From positions 1 through 64,000 of the forward strand of contig JACCWM010000201.1 of assembly GCA_013697635.1 (NCBI GenBank): a stretch of DNA of 64,000 bases. Direction: 5' to 3'. This document shows positions 17,613 through 26,571 of the stretch, piece after piece (position 1 is the first letter of the stretch; every line of letters begins with the position of its first letter). The notes beneath the pieces are model-generated. The model saw only the letters and a list, made by a program, of their open reading frames with translations, ran no database searches and was not told the origin of the DNA. This DNA is from Lujinxingiaceae bacterium. GTDB taxonomy: Bacteria > Myxococcota_A > Bradymonadia > Bradymonadales > Bradymonadaceae. The position numbers were made by a program, and so were the translations under genes.

Positions 17613-17733
17613 CCCCCCCGTCTTCGATGCCGAACGTACGAGTGATTCTAGAAGTTCCATAGGCAGTAATGTCTATTGATTAGCTGGTTGTTTTTTTGTC
17701 GTAAACATTGTCTTTTTGCAAGGGGTTATCGTC

Positions 17734-18021
17734 ATGACCAAATCTGAACTGATCAATGCTGTAAACAGCGCCGCTGATGCCAAGGGAATCGTGCTCACCA
17801 AGAAAGACACCGGTGAAGTTATCGACATCCTGTTCGACACGATCGCTGCCGCTATCCAGGAGACCGAGCGTTTCTCCTACCCGAACTTCGGCACCTTCTC
17901 GGTCAAGCACCGCAAGGCACGCGAGGGTCGCAACCCCCGCACCGGTTCGCCGATCAAGATCGAGTCCTCGAAGTCGGTGAGCTTCAAGCCGGCTCCGAAC
18001 CTTCGCGACCGCGTCAACTGA
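17734..18021 (+). CDS. HU/IHF-family DNA-binding protein
   Basis: Histone-like nucleoid protein of 95 residues: MTKSELINAVNSAAD start, dimer helices, then NFGTFSVKHRKAREGRNPRTG, the beta arm entry with the family signature, and SKSVSFKPAPNLRDRVN. ATG 17734 is chosen since AGGGG lies 8 bases before it; an in-frame TTG at 17716 lies further upstream. It has its own strong promoter and terminator, so it is a single-gene unit. The window has a second, distinct paralogue at 41052-41336. Confidence 0.95.
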   Translation: MTKSELINAVNSAADAKGIVLTKKDTGEVIDILFDTIAAAIQETERFSYPNFGTFSVKHRKAREGRNPRTGSPIKIESSKSVSFKPAPNLRDRVN

Positions 18022-18057
18022 GCTACCGGGTTATTCGTTAAGAGTAACCAGAACAAC

Positions 18058-18094
18058 AAAAAAGCCCGCAGGCCACAAGCCTGCGGGCTTTTTT
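18058..18094. terminator. Bidirectional terminator between HU and murJ
   Basis: Stem aaaaaagcccgcaggc with its complement (18058-18073 / 18079-18094), loop cacaa, and A/T runs on both sides. It ends HU transcription and probably also that of murJ from the other strand, touching the murJ stop codon. Confidence 0.88.
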
Positions 18095-19686
18095 TATGCG
18101 CGCTTTCGTCGGAGCCGGGCACGCAGCCGGCTGATGATAAAATCGAGCTCGGGCGGGCGCATCAGCGCGGCCAGAACCATCATCACCAGGCCAAAGACCA
18201 AGCCCATCGCAACTAGCATCACCATGCGACCGGGCAGACCCCAGGCGGCCAGCGGGGCATCGAGCCATTGGCCCAGACCCCAGGCGGCGGTGCCGCAGCT
18301 CACGGCAAAGATCAGGCCGCGGCCCAGGCCGGCACCGATCGGCCCAAGCGGCAAGGTGCGCCCGCGCATGCGGTAGACCACGGCCGTGACCGCGACGTTG
18401 ATCGAGATGCCCAGAGACGTCGCCGCTGCCAGGCCCACAAGCGAGAAGGTCGCGTTGAGTCCATAATAGATTGGCAGCGCGACCAGGGCGACGAGCGTGC
18501 CGATGACCATCGGTGTCAAGGTATCCTGGCGCGCATAAAAGCCGCGCACCATCACGGTCTGTGCGCACCAGGCGATCAGGCCAAACGAGAAGAACACCAA
18601 CAAGTTGGCCGTCATGTCGGCGTCGGCGTCGCTGAACTCGCCGTGGCGAAAGACCAGATAGACCAGCGGATGGGCGATGGCGATCAGCCCGGCTGCGCCG
18701 ATCGCCGACAAAAATGCCACGCGCTGCAGGCTCTGGGAGAGCATTTGGCCCATCTCGGCCTCTTTGCCCTCATGGAACAAGCGACTCAAAAAGGGCAGGG
18801 CCGCCTGTCCGGCGGCCTGGCCGATCACGGCAAAGAGCACCAGCATCAACTTGCGCGAGTGGTTGAGCCAGGTGATCGCGCCCTTCTCGTGCAGCGAACC
18901 AAAGTACTTGAGCAGCCACTCGTCGACGGTGACCAGGCTCACGCCCACCATCAGCGGTAGTGTCAGCCACAAAAAGGCCTTGAAATCGGCATCGCGCGGT
19001 GCGAAGCGAAACTGATAGCGCACCACGCGCCGCGAGGCCCAAAGCGGCAAGGCTAGCGGGCCGAGCAGGGCGCCCACGACCACGCCTATCGAGAAGCCCT
19101 GGATGCCAAACCAGGGCGCCAGCAACAAGCCACCGAGGATGATACAGGCGTTGTAGATCAGCGGCGCGATCGCCGACGGCCAGAAGATCTCGCGCACAAA
19201 GAGCGTGGCCTGGAGCAGCCCGCCCAGATAAAAGGCGATCTGGGCCGGAATCACGATGCGCGTCATCGTCACGGCCATCTGAAGCTGCTCGGCGTCGGTG
19301 AAGCCCGGGTTGAGCAGCGCGACGAGCCCAGGCGCGAGCACGATGCCTACAACGCTCACGCCCACCAGCGCCAGGCCCATGGTCGTGGCTACCGTCGAGA
19401 ACAGTCGCCAGCCGCCCTCTTCGTCATCGCGTGCAAGGTAGGAGGAGAACAGCGGAATGAAGGTGATCGAGAGCGTGCCGCCGGCCAGAAAGTAGTTCAT
19501 CAGATCGGGCAGCGTGAAGGCGGCATAGTAGGCGTCGGTCATCGCGCTGGCGCCGTGCTGGTTTGCGATCACCGCGTCACGCAAAAAGCCCAGGATGCGG
19601 CTGAGCAAGATGCTCACCGACAAGATGATCGCTGCCAGCCCCATACGCTGGCCAACACTTCGCCCTGATTTTTCTGATGTCGACAT
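18094..19686 (-). CDS. murJ: Lipid II flippase MurJ (MviN)
   Basis: Polytopic inner-membrane protein of 530 residues (about 14 helices) that moves lipid II across the membrane for peptidoglycan synthesis. The N-terminus has the MurJ stretch SILLSRILGFLRD (about 24-36), then DAYYAAFTLPDLMNYFLAGG and FIPLFSSYLA. Further conserved blocks are PAQIAFYLGGLLQATLFVR, and FYARQDTLTPM near residue 385. The C-terminus is a short Arg-rich tail. Length is typical. It is transcribed alone, convergent with HU, and its last codon abuts the shared hairpin. Confidence 0.95.
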   Translation of the reverse strand: MSTSEKSGRSVGQRMGLAAIILSVSILLSRILGFLRDAVIANQHGASAMTDAYYAAFTLPDLMNYFLAGGTLSITFIPLFSSYLARDDEEGGWRLFSTVATTMGLALVGVSVVGIVLAPGLVALLNPGFTDAEQLQMAVTMTRIVIPAQIAFYLGGLLQATLFVREIFWPSAIAPLIYNACIILGGLLLAPWFGIQGFSIGVVVGALLGPLALPLWASRRVVRYQFRFAPRDADFKAFLWLTLPLMVGVSLVTVDEWLLKYFGSLHEKGAITWLNHSRKLMLVLFAVIGQAAGQAALPFLSRLFHEGKEAEMGQMLSQSLQRVAFLSAIGAAGLIAIAHPLVYLVFRHGEFSDADADMTANLLVFFSFGLIAWCAQTVMVRGFYARQDTLTPMVIGTLVALVALPIYYGLNATFSLVGLAAATSLGISINVAVTAVVYRMRGRTLPLGPIGAGLGRGLIFAVSCGTAAWGLGQWLDAPLAAWGLPGRMVMLVAMGLVFGLVMMVLAALMRPPELDFIISRLRARLRRKRA

Positions 19687-20045
19687 GGTTGGTCGCTATA
19701 CGCAGCAATGGCCATCGGCCCTTCAGGCCGCCCTTATCCATAGCGCGCTGCCGGTCAAATAACCATCACGGAGTTGCACATTACCCCTTGTATGCGCTAG
19801 ATTGCGCGCAAGTGTCCTCATCTTGCCCAATGCATCAAGACCAGTTATCTGCGTTGGTCTGTGGCTGGCTTGGTGAGGTTTCAAGTCTCCACATTAATTG
19901 CGCCAGGATGGCGCGCTCGGCAGACTTGAGACGGCGCAATCGAAGGCGCGCCCACGAATAGCGAAGTTTATTTCGTTGTGGAATGGAACTTGCTGGTTTA
20001 TCTGGCTAGCTAATTACTGCATTTAGATTACGTGTTGAGGCATCA
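19687..20045. other. Divergent intergenic region with overlapping dyads
   Basis: It lies between murJ and the first Tad-like gene. It contains an 11-bp dyad (19878-19888 / 19922-19932, one G-T pair), an 8-bp dyad attgcgcc / ggcgcaat (19897-19904 / 19933-19940) interleaved with it, and a 5-bp hairpin inside (19900-19904 / 19910-19914). The interleaving makes two mutually exclusive foldings possible. A weak promoter-like pair TTGTGG-17-TATCTG lies at about 19976-20004. No coding frame is convincing. Confidence 0.4.
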
Positions 20046-21155
20046 ATGATGGATACCCCCAAAACACCCCAGCGCCGTTTGCTTCGCACCAGCCCGCTTG
20101 GCACAGCCGCTCAAGTCGGCGTCCATGGCTCCATGGTGTTGTTGCTGGCCGGTCTAATCGCCTGGGCCATATTGCCAACGCGTGCGTTGGTCAGCCTGAT
20201 GCACTACAACCTGGCCGTTCCCGATATTCGGGCGATGAACCTCAGCGAGTTGGTGATCCAGCTCGGTCTTGCGGCCTGTCTGTGGGCGCTGATCGTGATC
20301 GTCTTCAAGCTGGCCGCCCTGCGGCGCACCGAGGGTTTGAGCGGGCGCCTGGTCCGGGCTCGCGGCTCGATCATCACCGAGTTTCTGGTGATTTTGCCCA
20401 CCTTCTTGCTGCTGATGTTTGGCATGGCCCAGCTCTCGATCAACAACATCGCTGGCATGCTCGCCAACGTCGCCGTCTACGAGGCGGCGCGCTCGGTCTG
20501 GGTATGGCACCCGGAGGTCGAAAGTGGCCGCGCCGGCACAGCCAGCGCCACGGACCGCGGGCGTATCGCAGCAGCGCTTGTGATGACGCCGATCGCGCCG
20601 GGCCAGTTCACGGTTTTGCCAATGGAAGATCTCACGCCGGCCTTTCAGGCCAGTCGTCGCATCATGTTGTACTCGCAGCTTCCCGTTGAGGGAATACTGC
20701 CCGACACGGTCACCGAATTCATTGACGACTATGGCTCGCTGCAGTTGGCGCCGCCGGTTCAGGGTAACCTGAGCCTGGCTGCTGGCCTCGATGACGATCC
20801 ATTTATTCGGCGCACGCTGACCAAGTATACCCATGCCTACCTGGCGACCACGGTCGAGTTGGTCACCGAGGGCGGTCTGGGAGCAAAATTGACCTACAGG
20901 CACAATCAAGTCATGCCGGTGGTCGGACGGGTCTTCGTCAGCAATGTGACCTGGCAGGGACCGGGCCTGCGCCCCGGTCGCTACAGCGAGTACGTGCGCA
21001 CCTATACGCTCAAGGCGCAATCCTGGCAGCCCAACGCGGCAATGCCCGACAATGGATACGCCGGTGGCAACCTCACAGCGTCGGAGCAACCTGGCACGCC
21101 TAATGAAGGCGACATCAACAGTGGCGCCCAAAACCAAGTTGATACCAACCCTTGA
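20046..21155 (+). CDS. TadE-like pseudopilin-type protein with extra membrane helices
   Basis: A 369-residue protein with two N-terminal helices (about 28-50 and 70-92), then a TadE-like segment: RGSIITEFLVILPTFLLLM (about 105-123) in which the Glu after the short basic stretch is the hallmark, followed by NVAVYEAARSVWVWHP. The remaining part is predicted outside the membrane, beta-rich, without catalytic motifs. Classical TadE proteins are shorter and lack the first two helices. The gene heads a four-gene run of related proteins. GAGG precedes two adjacent ATG codons (20046, 20049). Confidence 0.65.
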   Translation: MMDTPKTPQRRLLRTSPLGTAAQVGVHGSMVLLLAGLIAWAILPTRALVSLMHYNLAVPDIRAMNLSELVIQLGLAACLWALIVIVFKLAALRRTEGLSGRLVRARGSIITEFLVILPTFLLLMFGMAQLSINNIAGMLANVAVYEAARSVWVWHPEVESGRAGTASATDRGRIAAALVMTPIAPGQFTVLPMEDLTPAFQASRRIMLYSQLPVEGILPDTVTEFIDDYGSLQLAPPVQGNLSLAAGLDDDPFIRRTLTKYTHAYLATTVELVTEGGLGAKLTYRHNQVMPVVGRVFVSNVTWQGPGLRPGRYSEYVRTYTLKAQSWQPNAAMPDNGYAGGNLTASEQPGTPNEGDINSGAQNQVDTNP

Positions 21156-21176
21156 CGCTCGCGTGGTCGAAGCACC

Positions 21177-21193
21177 CCGGCCTAAAAGGCCGG
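21177..21193 (+). other. Short intercistronic hairpin
   Basis: Arms ccggcct / aggccgg (7 bp) with a 3-base loop lie between the first and second Tad-like genes. There is no T tract, so it is more likely a processing or stability element than a terminator. Confidence 0.35.
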
Positions 21194-21239
21194 CCTCTAG
21201 CGAATGTGAAGCTTACGTCATAAAGTAAGGAATGGACCC

Positions 21240-22619
21240 ATGAACATGCCAACGGTAAGCAAAGGGCTTCGGCTGCGCCTCGAACAGTTTCACGGCCACC
21301 AGGGCGGCGCCGTCGCCTTGCTCGTCATGGCTGCGATCTTGATCTGTTTTATGATCGCGCTGGTCATCTACGATGCCGGAACCGCCTCGCGCGACAAGAT
21401 CACGGTCTCGGCTGCTGCTGACGCCGCGGCTTGGAGCCAGTCGGCGGTCGAAGCGCGCTCGATGAACATGCTGGCTTTCACCAACGTGGCCAAGCGCATC
21501 ACCTTTGGCATGACCTCCTATTATATCGCGTTGTGGATGGCCTTCGTGGCCCTGCTCGTCATCGCGATTGCCGCTGCCGTGGCCTGTTGGCTCTTGAATA
21601 TCCCGGCATTCGGAGCGCTCACGGCGCTCTGTAACCAGCTTACAGAGTTTGCGATCAAGACAGGCATAATCATGGGCAAGGAGGCCAAAGATCTAGGGAT
21701 CTTTGCCTCCGATCTAAACAGCGGTTACTTCAAAGACGATATGGTCGCCCTTGATAAATATCAGGCGTACATGATCTCGCTCACCCCCTGGTGGAGCTGG
21801 TCCGAGCAATTCTTGCGTGGCAACCGCAACGGCGCGACCGTGACGGCGTCCTTTCCTGCACCCGCGTTGCTCCCGAGCTCGATCAGCGGCACCGCCGGCC
21901 AGTCCGGGCGTACCGACATGCTCCCGGTAGAGAAGAACGTCGGGCGCGGCTACGACAACATGTGCAGACGCGTGTTTACGGACTACGATATCGTCATTCA
22001 TCTGGCCGACTTCGGGATCAAAAGCGGCCCCAACGAATGCAAGAGCGGTGGATGGCAGCCGCCGGTGATCTGTGCGCTCACCAGTTTGATGGCCGTGCCC
22101 CTGGTGCTCGCTGCCTGCGAGCTTCAGGAGGACACCTTTGGCGATGAGGGCGCGCCCTACGAGATGCGTACCTACGCCAATGCTGCACAATTTCAGCTCG
22201 AGACCTCCAATCTGGTGTTTGCCTACAAGGCATCCGATGGGCGCATGAGCACCGATCGCAAGAAGTTCGGTTTTGTGAAGAAGGATTATAAGTCGATGAT
22301 TCCCCTGGTGCACAAGGCCAGCGGATACTGGGCGCTGTCGCGCTCGGAGATCTCGTTTCAAGAGGGCGCGCCCAACCTGTGGTATCCCTCCTGGACGGCG
22401 CGTATGCGCCCGGTTGCGTTGCCCGGCGAGTGGGCAAACTCCGGTGTCACACTCAGGGCAGCCTGGCGCGATGCCATGCCTTATATGATCGTGACCGCCG
22501 CACTCACCGGTCTGATCAATGGCACGATTTCGCTGGAATCGGCTGCGGCGGATATCTTGCGCATCGAATTCAGCGCGGCAGCAATGAACAATGCGAACAT
22601 GGATGGGGTTAGCCGATGA
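21240..22619 (+). CDS. TadG-like (Tad domain) membrane-anchored protein
   Basis: A 459-residue protein with the TadG/Tad-domain start: GGAVALLVMAAILICFMIAL helix (about 23-43) followed by DKITVSAAADAAAWSQS, the alignment point of flp pilus assembly TadG-like proteins. A second hydrophobic pair lies near 95-125. The large outer region has scattered Cys and Trp residues and no von Willebrand motif that I can see. Its stop overlaps the next start (ATGA, 22616-22619), so the two are translationally coupled. Confidence 0.65.
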   Translation: MNMPTVSKGLRLRLEQFHGHQGGAVALLVMAAILICFMIALVIYDAGTASRDKITVSAAADAAAWSQSAVEARSMNMLAFTNVAKRITFGMTSYYIALWMAFVALLVIAIAAAVACWLLNIPAFGALTALCNQLTEFAIKTGIIMGKEAKDLGIFASDLNSGYFKDDMVALDKYQAYMISLTPWWSWSEQFLRGNRNGATVTASFPAPALLPSSISGTAGQSGRTDMLPVEKNVGRGYDNMCRRVFTDYDIVIHLADFGIKSGPNECKSGGWQPPVICALTSLMAVPLVLAACELQEDTFGDEGAPYEMRTYANAAQFQLETSNLVFAYKASDGRMSTDRKKFGFVKKDYKSMIPLVHKASGYWALSRSEISFQEGAPNLWYPSWTARMRPVALPGEWANSGVTLRAAWRDAMPYMIVTAALTGLINGTISLESAAADILRIEFSAAAMNNANMDGVSR

Positions 22620-23599
22620 AATTATTAAGAGACACGATTATCGACGGGTTTCATCGCGACCAGAAGGGCTCGGCGATGACCGAGTTCGTCATGTTCCTGC
22701 CGATCTGGCTGACGGTCTTTATTGGCGTGGTTGCCCTGGGCACGATTGGCGTCGAGACGACCAAAGTACAGATGTCCGCTCAAAAGAAAGTGTGGGACAT
22801 GGCCATCGACTCGACGACCAGTGGCCTGGGCCCCGACCTGGCGACGCCGGTGGGCGGTGGAGGGATTGCAGGCGCAAAGGCCGCCGAGTTGGGCCGCGGT
22901 ATTGGCGATGGCGCTGAAGCCATCGTCAACATCACCGGTTTGGCCATTGGTGGCCACTGGGGCGAGTCCTACGAGCGCGTCGTTTTGCTCGACGCCGTCT
23001 TTGACACCGGTATCGAAGACTTGAGCTACCTGGCAACAGGCGTCATCGGCGACGACGCCAAATACCCTCGATACATCGTGGATGACTCGGCGGCCGGCAT
23101 CAAGAATGCCGCCTCTGGTGACGACACGAGCATCGGCAAGCTGCTAGCCTCGTTCTTCGCCGCAACCGGCTATGTGGCCGCGGCGGGCGCAGGTATTCGT
23201 TATGGCATGGCCCATGGCATCGACACGCAGACCTTCAATGTTGCCGGCGGGCGTTCGATCAGCGCAAAGTTCCACTACGACATGCTCGTCTCGCCCAGCC
23301 CGTTGACGGGCACTTTGGGCAAACGAGCACCGATTGCGATTGCCCGACTGATGGCCGAATCGGAGGATAATTACAATGTGATGATGAACTTTGGCGAATC
23401 GGAGTGGGAAGGTTCGGGATCGAACTCGGGATCGAACAATTTGGGCATCAACACCGACTTCGGTACGGGGGGCGCCAAAGAGCCAGCCGATAATAAAGAC
23501 AAGATCGCGAAGGAAAAGAAGAAGTGCACCGATAATGGCGGCACAATTGTAGGCGAAAATTGTGTCATGCCGCCTCCGCCACCGCCGCCAAACCCCTGA
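22616..23599 (+). CDS. TadE-like pseudopilin-type protein
   Basis: A 327-residue protein with the TadE-type start: QKGSAMTEFVMFLPIWL (about 17-33), including the conserved Glu at the fifth position of the processed region, then a hydrophobic helix and KVQMSAQKKVWDMAI. The outer domain is Gly-rich and ends with a Cys-containing tail and a run of prolines (PPPPPPPNP). It is coupled to the TadG-like gene upstream. A prepilin peptidase, ATPase or platform protein is not encoded nearby. Confidence 0.65.
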   Translation: MKLLRDTIIDGFHRDQKGSAMTEFVMFLPIWLTVFIGVVALGTIGVETTKVQMSAQKKVWDMAIDSTTSGLGPDLATPVGGGGIAGAKAAELGRGIGDGAEAIVNITGLAIGGHWGESYERVVLLDAVFDTGIEDLSYLATGVIGDDAKYPRYIVDDSAAGIKNAASGDDTSIGKLLASFFAATGYVAAAGAGIRYGMAHGIDTQTFNVAGGRSISAKFHYDMLVSPSPLTGTLGKRAPIAIARLMAESEDNYNVMMNFGESEWEGSGSNSGSNNLGINTDFGTGGAKEPADNKDKIAKEKKKCTDNGGTIVGENCVMPPPPPPPNP

Positions 23600-23664
23600 G
23601 AAATCACGGCTGCGCCCTGAGCTGATGACGAGCACTTGATTCAATGCAAATATAAGGTAAAGCG

Positions 23665-24702
23665 ATGAAATTAAATCTGAAGGCGATAGTCTGGAACAGC
23701 CTCAAGTTCGTCGGTGCGTGCGCGATCATTGTCGCGATCGCCGCGTTGATTCTGGTCGTCAAAGATCCGCGCGAACCGGTGATCGCCGAGGCCGAGGCCG
23801 ATATCTTTTGGGGCGTCTTCTCGCCCAAGACCAATCAACAGCGCTTCACCAACTCCTTGTTGGAGGAGGGCTTTGCCAAGCCACGCTCTTACGATTGGAA
23901 CGGTAACAAGTTCTTCTTCTCGATGATGAATACCACGGAGACTCCGATCGAGGTCATGGCCCGTCTGCAAGAGGGTTTCGTGCGCAACGGCATCAACAAG
24001 CAGGCCTACCTTGCCGAGGCCCCGGCGCTGAGCGGTGACATGGTGAATCCAGGTGCGGGCGAAGTTGCCAGCCTCATGCGAAACTTCAATCAGTTTGGTG
24101 AGTTTGTCACCGGTGGCATCGTTCCCGTCCAAGTCAAGCCAGGCTATGTCGCAATGAGCGGCACGTTGACCAAGAACGAAGCATCCTCGCAAACAGAGTT
24201 CATGAGCGAGGTTGCCAAAGCCGGTGGCCTCCAAGAAGCGGTCAAGGCCATGCGCTACATCGAAGCCTGGGAGAACAAGGAGTCCGGTTTGACCACAGTC
24301 ACGGCCGCATGGAGCGATGAGCAGCTCGACTTCAGCAAGTGGCACGGCCGCGGTGAGCGCAAGGATCTCTCGGTTGACCCCGGAATCCCGGCCTGTGTGG
24401 GCTGCAATCGCACGATGCGCTTTGCCGGCGAGGGCTCCGAGTCGGGCTACGTCCAGACGGTCTACTCCGGCCATAACACGACGGACAGCACGGCAAACTT
24501 CTATGAGCGTGCTCTTGGCACGCGCGGCTGGAAGCACACCGGCTCGGGCGAGGTCATGAGCCAGCTTCGCGAGATGGGCGTTATGGAAGATGACGGCGTT
24601 GAGCTATCAACCTATGCGCGCGGCAAAGACTTCGTCTCCGTGCTCGTCTACCCCGACCAGCGCAGCGGACGCGCGATCACCCACGTCTTCGAAGCTCCCT
24701 GA
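23665..24702 (+). CDS. Membrane-anchored protein of unknown function in the Tad-like cluster
   Basis: A 345-residue protein with one N-terminal helix (about 13-33, FVGACAIIVAIAALILVV) and an outer domain I do not recognise. It holds one CxxC pair (CVGCNR, about 248-251), which could bind a metal or form a disulfide. The repeated alpha/beta-looking segments, such as NSLLEEGFAKPRSYDWNG and FYERALGTRGWKH, look like two related lobes. It follows the TadE-like gene by 65 bases and is followed by a terminator, so it is probably the last gene of the same unit. Confidence 0.55.
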   Translation: MKLNLKAIVWNSLKFVGACAIIVAIAALILVVKDPREPVIAEAEADIFWGVFSPKTNQQRFTNSLLEEGFAKPRSYDWNGNKFFFSMMNTTETPIEVMARLQEGFVRNGINKQAYLAEAPALSGDMVNPGAGEVASLMRNFNQFGEFVTGGIVPVQVKPGYVAMSGTLTKNEASSQTEFMSEVAKAGGLQEAVKAMRYIEAWENKESGLTTVTAAWSDEQLDFSKWHGRGERKDLSVDPGIPACVGCNRTMRFAGEGSESGYVQTVYSGHNTTDSTANFYERALGTRGWKHTGSGEVMSQLREMGVMEDDGVELSTYARGKDFVSVLVYPDQRSGRAITHVFEAP

Positions 24703-24726
24703 GCTTTGGCGCAACGTCGGCAATTC

Positions 24727-24760
24727 AAAAGGCCTCGAGTTTCTCGAGGCCTCTTTTTTT
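24727..24760 (+). terminator. Intrinsic terminator of the Tad-like cluster
   Basis: Stem ggcctcgag / ctcgaggcc (24731-24739 / 24743-24751) with a 3-base loop, then cttttttt. It closes the run of genes from 20046 to 24702. Confidence 0.85.
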
Positions 24761-24874
24761 GGCCGCTGCCTTGGCAGCCACATGCCAACGATTAGTTTCA
24801 TCGCGCGCTTGCCACCCGCTCGGGCATGTGTCACAGAGTGGCTCTTGGGTGAGCCGTCGAGATTTGGAGGCGTC

Positions 24875-25084
24875 ATGGAGCTGCATATAAACGGTGAGAA
24901 ACGCCGCTTTTCTCAAAGCGAGACGATCAATGTCTCCGATCTGCTCGACGCCCTTGCGGTCGAGCAGCGTCGCGGCCTGGCCGTCGCGATCAACGAGCGG
25001 GTAATTCCAAAGAGTCGATGGAGCGAGTTTCTGGTCAATGACGGTGATGCCGTCGAGATCATCCGCGCCACGCAGGGCGGTTGA
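24875..25084 (+). CDS. thiS: Sulfur carrier protein ThiS
   Basis: A 69-residue ubiquitin-like protein whose C-terminal Gly-Gly (ATQGG) accepts sulfur as a thiocarboxylate for thiazole synthesis. The start [10 protein letters not shown] and the IxV-DLL-L helix match ThiS. GGAGG at about 24866-24870 precedes ATG 24875; a longer open frame begins at 24590 but it would read through the previous gene and its terminator. thiG follows by 10 bases. No TPP riboswitch can be seen upstream. Confidence 0.93.
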   Translation: MELHINGEKRRFSQSETINVSDLLDALAVEQRRGLAVAINERVIPKSRWSEFLVNDGDAVEIIRATQGG

Positions 25085-25094
25085 GGAGAAGTCG

Positions 25095-25880
25095 ATGAGT
25101 GAAGACCAACTGCGCGTAGGCCCCTATAGCTTTTCGAGCCGTTTGCTCGTGGGCACGGCGCGCTATCCCAATTATCAGGTCATGCTCGAGGCGATCGAGC
25201 AAAGCGGCGCCGAGCTGGTGACGGTGGCGATCAGGCGCCTCGACTTGGCGGCCTCCAAGGAGTCGGGCGTGCTCGAGTTGCTCGCCGGGCGCTACACGCT
25301 GCTGCCCAACACGGCCGGCTGCTACACGGCGCGCGACGCCGTCTTGACCGCCCAGCTCGCCCGCGAGGCGCTCGAGACCGATCTGATCAAGCTTGAGGTC
25401 ATCGCCGACGATCAGACGTTGCTGCCCGACTCCGAGGAGTTGCTCGTGGCGGCGCGCGAGCTTGTCGCCGACGGCTTCGTCGTGATGGCCTATGCCAACG
25501 ACGATCCCGTGCTGTGTCGCAAGCTCCAGGATGTGGGCTGCGCGGCGGTGATGCCGCTGGGCTCGCCCATTGGCAGCGGCATGGGGATACGCAATCCCTA
25601 CAATTTTCAGATCATCCGAGAGCTGCTCGAGGTGCCCATGTTGCTCGATGCCGGCGTGGGTACGGCCTCGGATGCCGTCTTGGCCATGGAGCTTGGCTGC
25701 GATGGTGTGCTGCTCAACACGGCCATCTCCGGGGCGAAGAAGCCGGTGCAGATGGCGCAAGCCTTTCGTCTGGCCGTTGAGAGCGGGCGCGCGGCCTGGC
25801 AGGCGGGACGCATCCCGCGCCGGCTCTATGCCGATCCATCGTCTCCCAGTGCCGGCTTGATCAAGAGTCGTGGACAATAA
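25095..25880 (+). CDS. thiG: Thiazole synthase
   Basis: TIM-barrel enzyme of 261 residues making the thiamin thiazole phosphate ring from deoxyxylulose 5-phosphate, dehydroglycine and ThiS-thiocarboxylate. The catalytic Lys is in LIKLEVI, with [12 protein letters not shown] before it and [20 protein letters not shown] and [11 protein letters not shown] after it, all typical. GAGGAGAA precedes the ATG. It overlaps thiE by 11 bases. The source of dehydroglycine (thiH or thiO) and the adenylating enzyme thiF are not adjacent. Confidence 0.96.
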   Translation: MSEDQLRVGPYSFSSRLLVGTARYPNYQVMLEAIEQSGAELVTVAIRRLDLAASKESGVLELLAGRYTLLPNTAGCYTARDAVLTAQLAREALETDLIKLEVIADDQTLLPDSEELLVAARELVADGFVVMAYANDDPVLCRKLQDVGCAAVMPLGSPIGSGMGIRNPYNFQIIRELLEVPMLLDAGVGTASDAVLAMELGCDGVLLNTAISGAKKPVQMAQAFRLAVESGRAAWQAGRIPRRLYADPSSPSAGLIKSRGQ

Positions 25881-26571
25881 TCACGGTCTGAAAACAATGC
25901 CTAGCCTGCCACGCCTGTATGTGATCACGGATCGAGCGCGTGCCCGCTGCGGGCTGGGTTCGGTTGCGTTGGTCGTGCAGGCCGCGGCGATGGCCGGTGC
26001 GCGCATGTTCGGGCTTCGTGACAAGGGCGTGAGCAGCGCCGAGGCGATGCAGCTTGGCCACGAGGTCGCCGGGCTGGCGGCGGCCTTTGGTGGGCTGCTG
26101 CTCGTCAATGACCGCGCAGACCTGGCGCTGGAGCTGGCAGCCGATGGCGTTCATCGGCCATCGAGCGGGCTGACTTTCGACGCGCTTCGTCGCCTGCTCG
26201 GTCAGCACGCGCTCATCGGCGCCTCCGCCCACAGCCTCGACGAAGCGCGCGCGGCCCAACAGGCCGGCGCGAGCTTTGTTACGCTGAGCCCGATCTTCGA
26301 GTCCGCGTCCAAGCCAGGCTATGGACCAACGCTTGGTCTGGAGGAGCTCGCACGCGTGGCCGACGAGCTCGCGATACCGATCTATGCGCTCGGTGGCGTG
26401 CGCGTTGAAGACGTGGGCGACTGCCTGGCGGCGGGTGCTTTTGGCGTCGCCGTAATGGGTGGAATCATGGCAGCCCAAGACCCGCAGGCGGCCACCGCCA
26501 GCTATCTCGAGGCGATCGATGCCTACTTCAGTTCGGTTGTGCGCTCGAGCGAGTCATCAGCGACTGAGTGA
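25870..26571 (+). CDS. thiE: Thiamin-phosphate synthase
   Basis: Joins HMP-pyrophosphate and thiazole phosphate to thiamin phosphate. The (beta/alpha)8 barrel of up to 233 residues shows [14 protein letters not shown] (normally QLRxK), [37 protein letters not shown] and ALGGV. The stated start is GTG 25870, overlapping thiG; ATG 25897 in the same frame gives [12 protein letters not shown] and is equally possible. The gene ends in a 44-base overlap with the convergent glycosyltransferase gene. Confidence 0.92.
   Translation: MDNNHGLKTMPSLPRLYVITDRARARCGLGSVALVVQAAAMAGARMFGLRDKGVSSAEAMQLGHEVAGLAAAFGGLLLVNDRADLALELAADGVHRPSSGLTFDALRRLLGQHALIGASAHSLDEARAAQQAGASFVTLSPIFESASKPGYGPTLGLEELARVADELAIPIYALGGVRVEDVGDCLAAGAFGVAVMGGIMAAQDPQAATASYLEAIDAYFSSVVRSSESSATE

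Noticed and set aside
19878-19940. True H-type pseudoknot
   Set aside because: The 8-base first loop would have to span both stems (19 bp), which is not feasible; only alternative pairings remain plausible.
20046-24702. Complete Tad pilus locus
   Set aside because: No TadA ATPase, TadB/TadC, RcpA secretin or prepilin peptidase is encoded in the window.
24752-24874. TPP riboswitch before thiS
   Set aside because: Neither the CUGAGA nor the ACCUGAUCUGGGUAAUGCC-type core can be found.
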